Of a stretch of 64,000 bases of DNA, positions 10,939 to 20,547 are shown in pieces. Both the position numbers and the translations under genes were made by a program. Numbering within the stretch: the first letter of the stretch is position 1; the number at the start of each line of letters is the position of its first letter. The notes under the pieces were generated by a model, which had not been told where the DNA came from, made no database searches, and saw nothing but the letters and a program-made list of their open reading frames with translations. The DNA is taken from positions 29,405 through 93,404 of the forward strand of contig BQKZ01002207.1 of the NCBI GenBank assembly GCA_036244855.1. The letters are read 5' to 3'. This DNA is from Temnopleurus reevesii (lineage: Eukaryota; Echinodermata; Echinoidea; Temnopleuroida; Temnopleuridae).

Positions 10939-11293
10939 ACCTACCTACCTACCTCCTACCTACCAGGTCGGCTAAGCTGCCGAAACCTAGTATGGATCCT
11001 CCAGTTACTCCTGTCCATCATGATATTCTTTAGTTCGTCTGTGCCAACTGCTCCAATGTCTGCTTTTAAAGTGTCAACGTAGGTCTTGTGCTTTCTGCCA
11101 CGTCCCCGTCGCCCATGCAGTGGCCCCCATAGAATGAGGCCACTTGCAGCCAACTCTGGATGTCGGGAGCAGTGTCCAGCAAGTTGCATACTTCTTCTTG
11201 CAACTTTGTCTCCAACTTTGGGTAGATTACCATATAGGGTCTTATTTGGCATATGTTGCTTCCAGTTGATGTTCAACACTGTCCTCAACATTC
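10939..11293 (-). mobile_element. 5'-truncated RTE-type LINE insertion
   Basis: On the - strand an open frame starts RMLRTVLNINWKQHMPNKTL and continues through ARRSMQLAGHCSRHPELAAS, LILWGPLHGRRGRGRK and a final MMDRSNWRIHTR block. This is the typical C-terminal tail of an RTE-clade reverse transcriptase ORF (family assignment from memory of that motif order). The + strand begins with a short CCTA-type repeat, i.e. the repeat tail of the LINE 3' end. A 14-bp direct repeat TTGTAAGGGGTGTT flanks it (10925-10938 and 11294-11307), as expected for target-primed insertion. It lies in the PDZ5 intron. Confidence 0.88.
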
Positions 11294-11942
11294 TTGTAAG
11301 GGGTGTTGTTACAACTAAATAATGCACTGGTGGCTTGTTAGCATTTTGTCATTTTAACTGTAATAAGAGCTGCACCCGCATGACAAGTGCGATATTGGCA
11401 TCATTTGATTTATAAGATGGATCTGCACTGGCAGTTGTAAAAGTATTATTTATCTACACTGTATCATTTGCTTGAAATTTACATGCAATTTACATACTTA
11501 ACATTGCATATTTATGCTATTTTCATGCAATTCCTACTGATTTGTTGTGATTTTTTGGCATATTTGCTCTGTGCAAAATAATATAGTTAGAAGAAATACA
11601 TTTGCGCATTGATATCCGTAACTGGCAGGGGTTGTGTTATTATTTTTTACACTACCAATCACATTGCTTTCAATCTTAAACCAATTTTATAATACAATTA
11701 AATGCATTCAATTCTTGTTGGCTCATGGTCTACTCTTTAGAGATGTGCATTCAACAGGACCAATCAGTATGCATATATATATACAAATTGATATTCTATA
11801 TCATTTTTTTTAGGTAATAATTGTTTATTTGAGTGAAATGTGGACTACTTTACATATAGCGCTGCTTTTGGACAATAAATTCAGGATTTTTTTTAATCAT
11901 TCATTGACATAATTCTTCTTTTTCATCTTGTCACCTTGTCAG

Positions 11943-12012
11943 GTTTGAAACACAGAAAGGTTGGTGAAGGGCTTCTCATCTCAACTGTGAAGAAAGGCAG
12001 TGTGTCAAACAG
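11943..12012 (+). CDS. GRIP1: GRIP exon: middle of PDZ5
   Basis: The acceptor is TCACCTTGTCAG and the donor AACAG|GTTAGA. It encodes LKHRKVGEGLLISTVKKGSV and SNR after completing Ser from A|GT. It corresponds to the second strand and the KKGSV-R segment preceding the GTLE-GD block of PDZ5 in vertebrate GRIP1. Entry is phase 1 and exit phase 2 (AG|G). Confidence 0.92.
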
Positions 12013-12043
12013 GTTAGATATATACATGCATCATCCATCCATT

Positions 12044-12282
12044 GGGTGACTTCAAGTACGGTGTTGGGTTGGTGTTGGTGTTGAGAGAGCAAAACGGTCC
12101 ATAAACCGAGCTCCAACACTGTTGGTCAGTTTACAGAAGTGATACAGAAACGAAAGGAAATACGTCAGAATCTTGCGAGGTCTACCCCAAACACTGACAG
12201 ACTTCAAGTTTGGTGTTGAGGCTGGTGTTGCTTTTTGCTGCAACACCAATACCAGAGTTGATGACCGTACTTGAAGTCACCC
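12044..12282. mobile_element. MITE with GGGTGACTTCAAG inverted ends
   Basis: Terminal inverted repeats GGGTGACTTCAAGTACGGT and ACCGTACTTGAAGTCACCC bound a 239-bp noncoding element rich in GGTGTTG repeats. A 3-bp ATT flanks both sides (12041-12043, 12283-12285), compatible with a PIF/Harbinger-type insertion. It lies in the PDZ5 intron immediately after the exon ending at 12012. Confidence 0.75.
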
Positions 12283-12297
12283 ATTATAAACACACTT

Positions 12298-12480
12298 TTT
12301 AACCAAATCAATTCAATTTCAATTCAATTTATTTCATTCAGATTAAAAAAGTACACACATATAGGGTAAAAATATATAAAATTGTAAAGAATGAGGAGAC
12401 AGCTTGGAAGACAAGAGTCTTATTAGCTGCTGCCACCAGATATAGAGTACATACAATATACAATATCAAAACAAAAAACG
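12298..12480 (-). mobile_element. Probable LINE/SINE 3'-end fragment
   Basis: The block starts with AATTCAATTTCAATTCAATT, read on the - strand as an AATTGAATTG-type tail, followed by a unique segment that includes TTATTAGCTGCTGCCACC. This tail style is common in invertebrate non-LTR elements. No coding domain or target duplication is visible, so the class is uncertain. Confidence 0.35.
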
Positions 12481-12932
12481 AAGATGAATAATACATGTAT
12501 AGTAGCGGTACAAAAAGTTATATCGATGATTGAATACAAACAAGTAAACATCTAATAGGACCTTACAAACCCTAGACAAACATGACAAATGTTTGAAAAT
12601 ATATGCAGAATGGAATGACAAAGGTTGTTACAGTATGTGTTTTACCCAGTGGAACAATGTGAAATTAGAAAGGTTTCGAAATGTTTGAAAGTCTCTCAGG
12701 TGGCTGATACAGAAAGATGAATTTCATCTTATCACTCGTAACTAGTTAACAACAGCAGTATCTCATTTGGTGGAATGAATTTTTTAAAGTGATTTCAGCG
12801 TGCTTTTAAGTTGTATTAGAAGTGTAGATCTGTACTTCACTACCAAGTAGATACTTTTCATTATCAATAATTTTTGATGATTCAAAATTCATTTTGATAT
12901 TTAAATGTTTATCTACCTCAATCTTATTATAG

Positions 12933-13056
12933 GAGTGGTACTTTAGAATCAGGCTATCAAGTTCTTGCCAAAAATGATACCCATTTAGACAGTATTACAG
13001 TAGAAGAAGCTATGCATCTCCTAGCACAGGCCGATGCGATAGTCAAAATTTGCTGA
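12933..13056 (+). pseudogene. Degenerate duplicate of the PDZ5 last exon
   Basis: After an acceptor (ATCTTATTATAG) the frame reads SGTLESGYQVLAKNDTHLDS, ITVEEAMHLLAQADAIVK, then IC and TGA at 13054-13056. Compared with the intact exon 187 bp downstream, the conserved GD is GY, AID is AKN, and the last strand and donor are missing. The preceding intron (ATTTATCTACC..ATCTT) is duplicated too. Splicing into this copy would truncate GRIP inside PDZ5. Confidence 0.88.
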
Positions 13057-13119
13057 AACCTTTCTTGATATTGCTTAATCTAATATAATATAAATTGTTT
13101 ATCTACCCAAATCTTGTAG

Positions 13120-13265
13120 GAGCGGTACACTAGAACCTGGCGATCAAGTTCTTGCCATAGACGATATCCATTTAGACAGTATTACAGTAGAAGAAGCAAT
13201 GCATCTCTTAGCCCAGGCAGATGAAATAGTCAAACTCAAAGTCAAGAAGAATGAGGCTTATTCAG
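13120..13265 (+). CDS. GRIP1: GRIP exon: last part of PDZ5
   Basis: The acceptor is CCAAATCTTGTAG and the donor TATTCAG|GTGAGA. It encodes SGTLEPGDQVLAIDDIHLDS, ITVEEAMHLLAQAD and EIVKLKVKKNEAYS. The GTLE-GD-LAID-I-LD pattern and VKLK-KK strand match the end of vertebrate GRIP1 PDZ5. It is the intact member of a tandem pair. Exit is phase 1. Confidence 0.93.
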
Positions 13266-13900
13266 GTGAGAAAATATCTAATATATCACATTTATTTTTG
13301 ATGCATTTCCACATGAAGCTCCCAGTCACATATAACCCACAATTCAATACGATTCAACACAATTCTTTGTCTAGTTGAGTTCTGATTGATCGTTAACTGC
13401 CCCTGAACGAAGTGGGACTCAGAATACAAAGGACGCAACTGGACTAAGAATTGTGTTGAATTATCGTGAATCGGGGCTTCTTTGTGACTGGGGCACAAGA
13501 TGAAATATTTGTTTGTATTTCAGGTGACTCTATTTAGATCGTAGTCAGGAGAGCAAATTCTTAAAAACACTTTTTCATCTGGCTAAAAGTACTTTTGCTA
13601 TTATTGCAATCAAATGCTGCAGGAAATTAATGCCAATGGTACAATTAAAATGTGTGATCTTCTGATCAAGAGACGAGAGAGATTGTGCCATGATGTTTCC
13701 AAATAATATGTTATTGATGAATATGTGATACAGATGTCTGAACAATCTTGAGTCGCTTCAAAATCTAGCACAATATCTTATTCTTCAACAATCGTAAGGG
13801 CTTATTTTCCAAATTGCGACACCTGTTCTCCTGTCATTGCATGGTAATTATAAAGTGGTTTGATTTTATGAGAAATGTAAATTATTGTTTTTACCCTCAG

Positions 13901-14045
13901 ATGAGCCTGATGTCAGTGGTGCAATATCATACTCTGTGGAGCTTGTAAGACATGGAGGACCCTTAGGGATTACGATATCAGGAACTGAGGAACCTTTTGA
14001 TCCTGTTATTATCTCTGGACTCACAGAGAATGGTCTTGCTGAAAG
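13901..14045 (+). CDS. GRIP1: GRIP exon: first half of PDZ6
   Basis: The acceptor is TTTTTACCCTCAG and the donor GCTGAAAG|GTAAAT. It encodes [40 protein letters not shown] and LTENGLAER, nearly identical in pattern to vertebrate GRIP1 PDZ6 ([28 protein letters not shown]). PLGI is the binding loop. In vertebrates PDZ6 binds EphB/ephrin-B and liprin-alpha. Exit is phase 2, completed by G at 15044. Decayed copies follow at 14071-14610. Confidence 0.95.
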
Positions 14046-14070
14046 GTAAATCTGAGAGAGAAAAATTATC

Positions 14071-14610
14071 TAGATCTTGTTAGGCATGGTATTCCCTCGG
14101 AATCTGTGGATGCCATCTTCACGTTTGGACCCATATGGAATGGTCTTGCTTAAAGTTATGCCTAAGAACAATTATCCAGTTCTTATGAGGCATTGTGGAC
14201 TGTTAGGGATCACAATTTCAGGAACAGAACCTTTTGATGCTGTCATGATCGCTGGACTCACAGAAATAGCTGAAATGTAAATCTCAGAAGAATTATCTTA
14301 TATGAAAATTGAGCAAAGAAATTGGGGCTCCATCGGGATTCGAACCTGAGACCTCTGGATTGCTAGAGCGCTGGTCTAGCAAACCAGAGGTCTCGGATTC
14401 GAATCCCGATGGAGCCCAAATTTCTTTGCTCAATTTTCATATTCTAATATTTCCTGGTCAGTTTTTCTCATTCTACAAATTAATTAAGAATTATCTTAAT
14501 CTTGGTTTGCTTGGTGGACTGTTAGGGATCACAATCATTTTAAGTGAAGAAGCTTTTGATCCTGTCATTATTTATAGACTCACATACAATGTTCTAGGTA
14601 TAAGGTACTT
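14071..14610 (+). pseudogene. Decayed tandem copies of the PDZ6 first-half exon
   Basis: At least three fragments follow the intact exon. At 14071-14150, GATCTTGTTAGGCATGG and AATGGTCTTGCT match the exon start and end. At 14165-14280 the frame reads [20 protein letters not shown] and IAGLTEIAEM, with the donor mutated to ATGTAAAT. At 14505-14605 GGLLGITIILSEEAFDPVII is followed by a decayed end. Flanking intron (GTAAATCT..AATTATCT) is repeated with the exons. A SINE at 14301-14485 splits the unit. None has an intact acceptor-donor pair in frame. Confidence 0.85.
14301..14485. mobile_element. Palindromic tRNA-like SINE with 13-bp target duplication
   Basis: Positions 14300-14441 form a near-perfect palindrome centred at about 14370, with arms running from TATGAAAATTGAGCAAAGAA to its complement. 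Each arm contains a tRNA 3'-half-like block: a B-box-like GGTTCGAATCC (exact on the - strand, GGATTCGAATCC on the +) and an acceptor-like GGAGCCC. On the + strand a 5-bp stem CTGGT/ACCAG encloses the loop CTAGCAA, whose centre AGC would be an alanine anticodon. A 44-bp AT-rich tail follows. AAGAATTATCTTA flanks it at 14288-14300 and 14486-14498, indicating retroposition. Confidence 0.8.
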
Positions 14611-15043
14611 TACAGAACACTTTAGGCCTTATGAGATACATGGTCCATAAGAATATAGAAATTCAAGAACAGGAAAAGCCTGTATTCATTTCTCAGGTCT
14701 GACTTAACATTGATTCAGAGAAATTTTTATCTTTGTTATGTGAAGTATGGGATAAGTTCAGGATGATGAAGTTCAAGAACAGGATAGCCATTTGATCATG
14801 TATTAGTGTCATTAACCCATGAGTCCAGGAATAGCTGTAGAGATTGGAAACTTCTAGAATAGGAAAATTATCTCTGAACAAGAGTTTATGAATGGTAAGT
14901 ATATGATCTGGATGCCATTGCAACTGTTAAAAAAAATTTGATTCTGAAAAATATACTTTCCTCCCATATTGTCTACATTAGATTGTCACTAATTTGATTA
15001 CTTTGTTACATCTAAGATCTGCTGTTGCCTTTGTTTATTTTAG

Positions 15044-15197
15044 GACTGGTGCTATCCACCTAGGTGACCGCCTTCTAGCCATCAATGGCGTTTCACTGAA
15101 GGGTAAAACACTCTCTGAAGCTATACGTCTCCTTCAGTCGGCTGGTGATACAGTGGTCCTTAAGATTAGCAAGAAGGAAAGAAAAGCAAATGAACAG
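15044..15197 (+). CDS. GRIP1: GRIP exon: second half of PDZ6
   Basis: The acceptor is TTTGTTTATTTTAG and the donor GAACAG|GTAAAG. It encodes [40 protein letters not shown] and [33 protein letters not shown] is characteristic of GRIP1 PDZ6. The exit is phase 0 and joins the large linker exon at 17612. Confidence 0.95.
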
Positions 15198-15609
15198 GTA
15201 AAGCAGATTTTTAAAAAAATTTTCATCTTGAATTTTTATAAAAACAGACATTTTCTTGATTGTAAATCTTAATCATATACAGCTACAATTTAGGTAAAGC
15301 TAAAAACAAAGTTGGTTCATAAAGGTATAGATTAGTAATGACCAGGATGCAGAAATTGATGTTAAATGAGCTGATGTATTCGCAAGTTGCTTTACATGCC
15401 TAAATATATCTATGTAGGATATTTATGCTCGTATTCTATGTATTTTACGTCAAAGAGGTCAATACGCCATCGTTCCTGCGGTGTGCTAAGTGCTTTAGCG
15501 CGGGAGAGTGTCGGCCTGAAATTGGCGGTGCGATCGGTGGTATTGTCTGCGGTGTGTGGGTTCGCGTTCATTTTGTACGTGAAGCATGTTCTGTGAGGAA
15601 GTACGACCN

Positions 15610-17290
15610 TATTTCAATGTGTTCTGTTGTATCTTGTAAATGAAACATGTTTGTATGAATACATAATCAGGTATGCACTATGTTTCTCTGTATGCATTAT
15701 TTTCATATTGGTGCTGAAATGAAATAGTTATGTTTGAATACATCTTTTGGGTTATTTTTGTAAATAGATATTATTTGATGGTTTAGTCCAAAAGTGAATG
15801 AAAAAGTAAATAAAGTGAATCTAGAAATTCCTATATTTTTTCTGTCACCTGTGCCTTGTGCTGTATCTAATTGTGTATGTGTGTGTGTGTTTGTGTGTCT
15901 TTCTGCATGAAAGAAAGAAAATCAGGTGTGAGGGAGTAGGAGATAGAGGGGTGTGGCGGAGATGATTGTCTGAATGAGAGACCAAAGTGTGTGTGGGTCC
16001 GAGTGTGTGCTTGTTTGAATGAAAAGATATAGAGACAGGGAGAGAGAAAAGATGGACATGTGTCATTGTTGGTGTTTTTATGAAAGGCGTGTGTGGATGT
16101 AACAAGTTGAGAGAGAGAGAGAGTTGAGATGGGGGGGGGAGGGAAAGAGAGAAATATATAGGGTATTAAAGTGAGTAGATATTTCAAAGTAGATATTTGA
16201 GAGAGGAGACCTGATAATAATTATAATTAAATTGAAATAGATAACTTACGGCCTTCGTCAAATTGTTGATTGATCTGCATTGAAATCCCGATTACTTCAC
16301 TCTATTCTAATTGATTAATTTGTTTCATCCTCCCACTATCTATAATCCACTATCTTCCAAATTTCACTTCTGCACTCTCCTAATTGTGAGCAGACGAGAC
16401 AACGGATTCAGACAAATTAAGTAACTCCCATTCAAGTCCTTCCCTCTTATTGTGCGGAGCAATGTTGAACATATATTGCACATGTGTGGTGAATGACCAG
16501 GGAAATTACTTCCCTATGTGTTCATGAAGCTATTGTGAAGATTTGCATGAAGTTGTTTACCTTGTCCAATTTGTTTGTCCCATATGCTCACAGTGCCTGT
16601 CATCTTTTTTTTCTCCAGCCTTTTCCATCTATTGCTCCCTTATTAGACCTTCTCATTGTATCTCCTGCTGTTCCTCCTCAACCCCCTCTCTCTCTCTTTC
16701 TTTACAGATAATAATTTCTGTAATTATAGAATAAAAGCTGTTAATAAATTGAGTTACCCCCCCCCCCCCCCACCCAAAAAAAGGAATAATTATTTGACAA
16801 ATTCATGTGGAAAAAGAAGACTTGATAGGGAGTGAGAAGCTAAAGAACATCTGAAAATGACCATTTGGGCTGTATTTTACATTTCTATCTATAATTTTAA
16901 TATGATTGCCCAATTTAGTAAAAAAAAAATACAGAAGAAAATAAGTTCGGGCATTCTCAGTAAGTCTGTCGATTTAGGGCAACCAAATTATATCTTGGGG
17001 GACTAAGGAGTTAACTTCATTTAGGGAAAATCTAAACAAATATAAACAGTTCAAATATGTTTTCATACAAAAACTTGTTTTGTTTTAATTTCTAGTTCAC
17101 AAAATTTCACAACAAAAATCGTATATAACTTATATGACAATGGTACATCAACAATAATCATCTAATTCAAGTAACAATACTCAGCTATGCTAGAAAAAAA
17201 CAATCAACATTTTCATCAAAACACACAACATGATCCAACATGATTTGATTTTCTCCTTCATTTCATTAAAAATATCCTTATGATCAAAAC
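15610..17290. other. N-bounded contig, probable misplaced allelic copy
   Basis: This block sits in the intron between PDZ6 and the large linker exon and is bounded by N at 15609 and 17291. Its first about 229 bp equal 29040-29265 with only a couple of mismatches. The remainder is a diverged copy of 46325-47985, ending at the same ATGATCAAAAC. It therefore bridges two blocks that are 17 kb apart in this window. It contains GT, GA and C runs, and a copy of the CTGTGAGC foldback element at about 16385-16593. No coding sequence is evident. The alternative is a genuine dispersed 1.7-kb repeat. Confidence 0.7.
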
Positions 17291-17611
17291 NATTCAAACA
17301 AACTATGAACATGCTCTAATTTGCTATTGAAGAAATGCATTATGGTAATAATTTTACTGCAGCTCGCAAACTAGTTAAATATCTGAAGCGCCCTCCTCCC
17401 AAAACTAGTCTTTCCCTTTAATATCAGTTGAAAATATGCATTGGATTTTTATATTGTAAGTTTTCTTTCATTGTAAAAAGAAAACCTGATTCAAATTGTA
17501 TTAGGTATTAAAACATGCTATATAATCATGTTTTTAAACCAAGAACTCCTTACCATAATTGATTTGTAATCCAATGGTGATACTGATGTTGGTAATGTTT
17601 TTCCACTCCAG

Positions 17612-18556
17612 GGAAACAAGCCAGCATCAAGAAGTCAGAGCCCCAGTAGATTCAACAGACACCATGACACAGACCACATTGCTACCCCAGTCATGATCCA
17701 GACCAATGGAGACTCATGGGAAGGGTCTGGCATGGATACAGGTTACCATAGCAACCATACGCATCACTCTCGGTCCCACTCGCCAAAGACCAGTCGGTCC
17801 CGCCGTAGCAGCATGTCTCCGTCAAGACGAAGTACGAGACCTCGGAGGGTTCATAACTCCTCACACTCAACATCGCCTAACGATGCCAGCGAGGATGAGC
17901 TTGAGGAGAGACGGAGAGCGTTTCACAACGGTGGTAACGGAATAAATGGATCATATCCAGTTGATATCCTGAGCTCGGATCAAGACGATAGCTACGCTCA
18001 TTCACAGCACAGCTACCATCCGCATGAAGCACAGATCGCCAAGCATAGAGAATTCCTACGACAGCTAGAAGCCAGCTTCTTAAACACGGACCAGTTCACA
18101 TCGAGCGAGATGCGACGTACGGGTAGCATCGGTCACGGTTACTACCCCAGTCATGCAAGCACCTCGGGAGGACGTAAACCAAGCTCAAGCTCCATGCAAC
18201 TCTACAGTGATTCCTCCCACAGCTTCACCCTACCACCCCACGCCCCGACCGGTGGGGGAGGCTACAACCAGTTTGAAAGCTTCAGCTCTAAGAGTGAGAG
18301 TGTGAACACAACTCATCAGATGAATCAGAACGATGCTTCTCATCTTGGAGACGAGTCAGTGTTATCCGATGCGGCTCCTAACCCCGCACCAGTAGAGCTT
18401 CATAAGGTTGCTCTGACGAAGGACAGTGATGTAGAGGACTTTGGTTTCAGTGTTTCCGATGGGATCTCAGACAAGGGTGTGTTTGTGAATACAGTGAGAC
18501 CCGGAGGACCAGCATCGAGGAGTAACAATGTCAAGCCCTTTGATAGGATACTGCAG
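17612..18556 (+). CDS. GRIP1: GRIP exon: long linker plus start of PDZ7
   Basis: This is a single 945-bp open exon, phase 0 at both ends, with acceptor TTCCACTCCAG and donor CTGCAG|GTGAGT. Residues 1-250 or so are low-complexity: a Ser/Arg/His-rich stretch ([20 protein letters not shown]), an acidic-basic helix-like segment ([15 protein letters not shown]), and a Gly/Ser/Asn-rich part. [13 protein letters not shown] resembles the DSWDGSAIDTSYG motif of vertebrate GRIP1. The last about 65 residues, [20 protein letters not shown] then [20 protein letters not shown] and PFDRILQ, begin PDZ7 with a DFGF binding loop. Vertebrate PDZ7 binds GRASP-1. Base composition is noticeably richer in GC than the flanking introns. 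Confidence 0.95.
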
Positions 18557-20317
18557 GTGAGTTGAATATCAAAATACTCAAAGTCTGTTGTAATATGTGA
18601 AATTATTTATTTTTTGTTTTCTAGATGAATTTCTATACAGAGGCAGCATTCTCTTCTAGTACAATGAATCTGTTACATCCATTTAATGTTGATGTGCTCT
18701 TGCAGTGTGTTTAGGACCAGTATCCTTGGACAGTGGGTTAATATGGAATCTGCATTTTGGCAGTGTAGTGCATTCTCATGTTCCCCTCCAAAGTTTTATG
18801 TACAATTGTGCTCTTTTAAAAGAAGTCTTGGATGGGATACAAATGAGAGAAACTAGAAACTTCAATACAACTATCTAAACTAGACACCTGCCATACAGTA
18901 TATGGAAAATAACTGACCCATGCTATGTGCAAATATGCTACAGCAGGAATTTATGCTAATTTGGACAAAGTTTACCTTGTACTGTACACCCACAGGTTAT
19001 GTTCTCTGTTTTGGGATTTTGTTGTGGTGATTATTGAACATAATATTGTAAAATCTATTTACACTGTATCGATATTATTTTTCCTAATAAAACATGTTTT
19101 ATGCAGCAGAGAATGCAGGAATGCCTTTGCTCCAGTTTCTCCCAAATGTGATTTTGTTACCAGAATTCTAGTTTATATTGAGGGGTCTTTCAAAAAAAAT
19201 TATTTACCTGGTCCCCCAAGTATTTATTTTCCTGAAATTCTTGGTTTACTTTTTCAAGAGGTAAAAATATCTTCATTCATATGATATCTTAATTTTTTTC
19301 TGTTGGACAAAGGCTTGGAAATATTGGGACAGATCTATAAATACTATATGATGCACCACAAGTTATCCATGGGCACTGTTAAGTATCCAGAGGTTTCATG
19401 TTATGTAGCGCCATGTCATGTGCACTTGGGTTTTTGTGAGGCGTACGTCAACAGAGCTTCCTGATCCTGTCCAAGCATGTATGGTGCAAAAGTCAACAAG
19501 AAGACTTGATTAACCCATGCAAAAGGATCATGTATTGTTGATTTGATGACTTGATTTTCAAGAAAATGCAAAGAAAATATGATAAGATACAGAAATATGA
19601 ATGTAAGTAAATATGATTCCATATTTTCTATGAATGTTATGATGGTCTTGAGCAGTGGCTCCCATCATAGTTTGTGGGCTAAGTCCCCCATGCTGGGTCG
19701 TGATTGGTTAGCTACAATTGAAATGGCAAGTGTATCTTGTGTCCTAAGCAGCCGCAGCGACATGATGGCTTGGTGGCACAAGGCAAAGGCAAAAACTCAC
19801 AAGTATTGCAGTCGTGGTTAATTTTGTGTCAATCATGCATGATTTGGCACATTTGAAATTGAAAAATATTGTACAGAATTTCTCACCAATTGATAATCCA
19901 GGATACTGCTTTACAAAGATAAAAAAATAATTTTAAAAAATTGCAAAATTCGGGGGGACACTAGCATGCCATTTATGTATGGGATTGTCATTTTAATAAT
20001 TGTTGTTTCATTTGCTCACACAGACTTTATCCGTTATTTTAGAGGATGTTGGTGATGATGATGATGATGACGATGATGATGATGGATGGCTCTGATGGTA
20101 TATGTGGATTTAGTGAAAGTACATGTGTGTGGTTTAACACATAATGTGTGATTATGGTGATAGTGTTAGGAATGCAGGTTATTCATACATCTCATAATTG
20201 AATAATAGGAATGTCTTACACAAACAGGATAGAAATTTGTATTGAATACCAATCCTATATTATACACTCTTGAGTTGGAAGTGTTTAAACTAAAAGCGGC
20301 CAGGATTAACAACATTA

Positions 20318-20547
20318 CTGTGAGCAAAAGGAACAAAGGAAACAACTTCCATTCAAGCATTTGAAATAGTGAGAGATATGCAAATGAAATTTCCTCCATC
20401 TCATTCTGCTGCAAAAATGGCAAGTAGGTGTTGCACCTGATCAGTGAATTGATGGGGAAGCTACTTTCTTCTTTGCTTGAGACCTGTTATATTTACTTGA
20501 ATGAAAGTTGTTTAATTTGTCCAATTCTTTGTCCCTTCTGCTCACAG
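20318..20547. mobile_element. CTGTGAGC-family foldback element
   Basis: The left end CTGTGAGCAAAAGGAACAAA and the right end TTTGTCCCTTCTGCTCACAG are inverted, and inner arms AACTTCCATTCAAG and CTTGAATGAAAGTT extend the foldback. A small palindromic GGTGTTGCACCT lies at the centre. Related copies are at 16385-16593, 47045-47287 and 50276-50500. It is noncoding, a nonautonomous DNA-transposon type of undetermined superfamily. Confidence 0.7.

Noticed and set aside
14365..14418. Functional tRNA-Ala(AGC) gene
   Set aside because: The 5' half that should hold the D arm is instead the inverted copy of the 3' half, and the T stem has an A-C mismatch. The target duplication identifies a retroposed element.
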